Source: Nitrospira sp.
Lineage (GTDB): Bacteria > Nitrospirota > Nitrospiria > Nitrospirales > Nitrospiraceae
Direction of reading: 5' to 3'
DNA: 12,504 nt
Assembly: GCA_037045225.1 (NCBI GenBank)
Contig: JBAOHZ010000001.1
Coordinates: 1 to 12,504 of the forward strand
The notes beneath the pieces are model-generated. The model did not search any database. It was not told where the DNA came from and was given only the letters and a program-made list of their open reading frames with translations. A program made the position numbers and the translations under genes. Of the stretch, positions 11,991-12,504 are shown one piece after another. Each line of letters begins with the position of its first letter. The first letter of the stretch is position 1.

Positions 11991-12504
11991 CCTCATCACC
12001 TACCCTTTGGGCGGACTCCTCAACACGGTGGACGCTACACGATTCGGTCTATCGTCCCGACTCCTTCACCCCAGAAGGTCGTCGCTCCTTTCGGCAGTCG
12101 GTGTTCCATCCGTAGTCGGCTGCTCATTTGGCGTTGATCCGGGAGCTCGGCGTGCTCGCTCGTAGCCAGCCTCCACCTCCACCCCGGTCGTTCCCCGTTT
12201 GGCGGACCAAGTCCTCAGGGCTGTCGTTTTGTCACACCGGCGCTTTGGTCACACGGGTCATTGTTGGTTCGCGGCGAGCACTAGTGACACAACATGACGG
12301 GTGGCATGACGGAAGGCCTTCATTGTCGCCAATGTCGGGACGCTGTTCCTGATCATGCACTGCCGTGGTCTCCTTCTCGGCAAGGCGACTTGGTGACTGC
12401 GGAGCCCTCAAGGTGTTGGCTGCGGAAGGTCTTGGGTGTGAGTCGGCCAACCGACAACGGTCGTCTGATTCAGAGGAGCTGAGTTTGAGAGCCGTGCCAC
12501 AAGG
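11991..12504. other. no gene recognised; short repeats
   Basis: All six frames were read. A plus frame around 12014-12165 reads DSVYRPDSFTPEGRRSFRQS, then a stop, then SAAHLALIRELGVLARS, which could be a decayed gene but matches nothing I know. A minus frame is open from the right edge to 12232 without coding-like third-position bias. Short direct repeats are present: GTCACAC at 12230 and 12248, and CATGACGG at 12293 and 12305. The GTCACAC/GTGACAC motifs near 12230-12295 are reminiscent of insertion-sequence ends but no transposase is in view. Confidence 0.3.

Noticed and set aside
11975..12165. A decayed protein around SFTPEGRRSFRQS / ALIRELGVLARS
   Set aside because: It is interrupted by a stop, has no recognisable family and no supporting start; left as unassigned.
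1..12504. tRNA genes, rRNA, CRISPR arrays, integrase or transposase genes
   Set aside because: No tRNA-like T-arm and acceptor pairing, no regular spaced repeats and no integrase or transposase motifs were found in any frame.

Overview
The window reads as an accessory region from a high-GC actinobacterium. Three things point that way. The truncated conjugation protein at the left edge belongs to a type common in actinobacterial conjugative elements. Codon use in the left third is strongly GC-biased. Several genes appear to be transcribed without a leader from TANNNT -10 boxes, which is frequent in Actinobacteria. Species cannot be named from this sequence.

Left module (1-2200, minus strand): a compact conjugation or type IV secretion segment. 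In transcription order it holds a 119-residue helical protein, a 77-residue single-pass membrane protein, a 55-residue two-pass membrane protein, then a promoter with palindromes in and after its spacer. A 78-residue charged protein follows, then a VirD4/TraD-like coupling ATPase cut by the window edge just before its Walker A motif. The genes have clear Shine-Dalgarno sites or ATGA/GTGA overlaps. A divergent plus-strand gene of unknown function (2268-3134) appears frameshifted near 2890 and closes this module.

Right module (3200-11950): an island of small-molecule or glycan/lipid-headgroup enzymes. On the plus strand are an Erm-type 23S rRNA methyltransferase, an ethanolamine-phosphate-cytidylyltransferase-like protein and a CDP-alcohol phosphotransferase. 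Convergent to these, on the minus strand (transcribed right to left), are a class III aminotransferase, an inositol-monophosphatase-family phosphatase, a radical SAM protein with an auxiliary-cluster domain, a SAM methyltransferase, a Gfo/Idh/MocA dehydrogenase, a GNAT acetyltransferase and a phytanoyl-CoA-type 2-oxoglutarate dioxygenase. Taken together, this suggests (inference) synthesis of a modified amino-polyol or amino-alcohol phosphate, its activation as a CDP derivative, and its transfer at the membrane. The Erm gene may give self-resistance or be unrelated cargo. Several island genes lack a Shine-Dalgarno site and carry a TANNNT box 6-8 bases before the start codon, unlike the conjugation genes.

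Right edge (11991-12504): no convincing gene; it carries the promoter of the aminotransferase operon and some short repeats.
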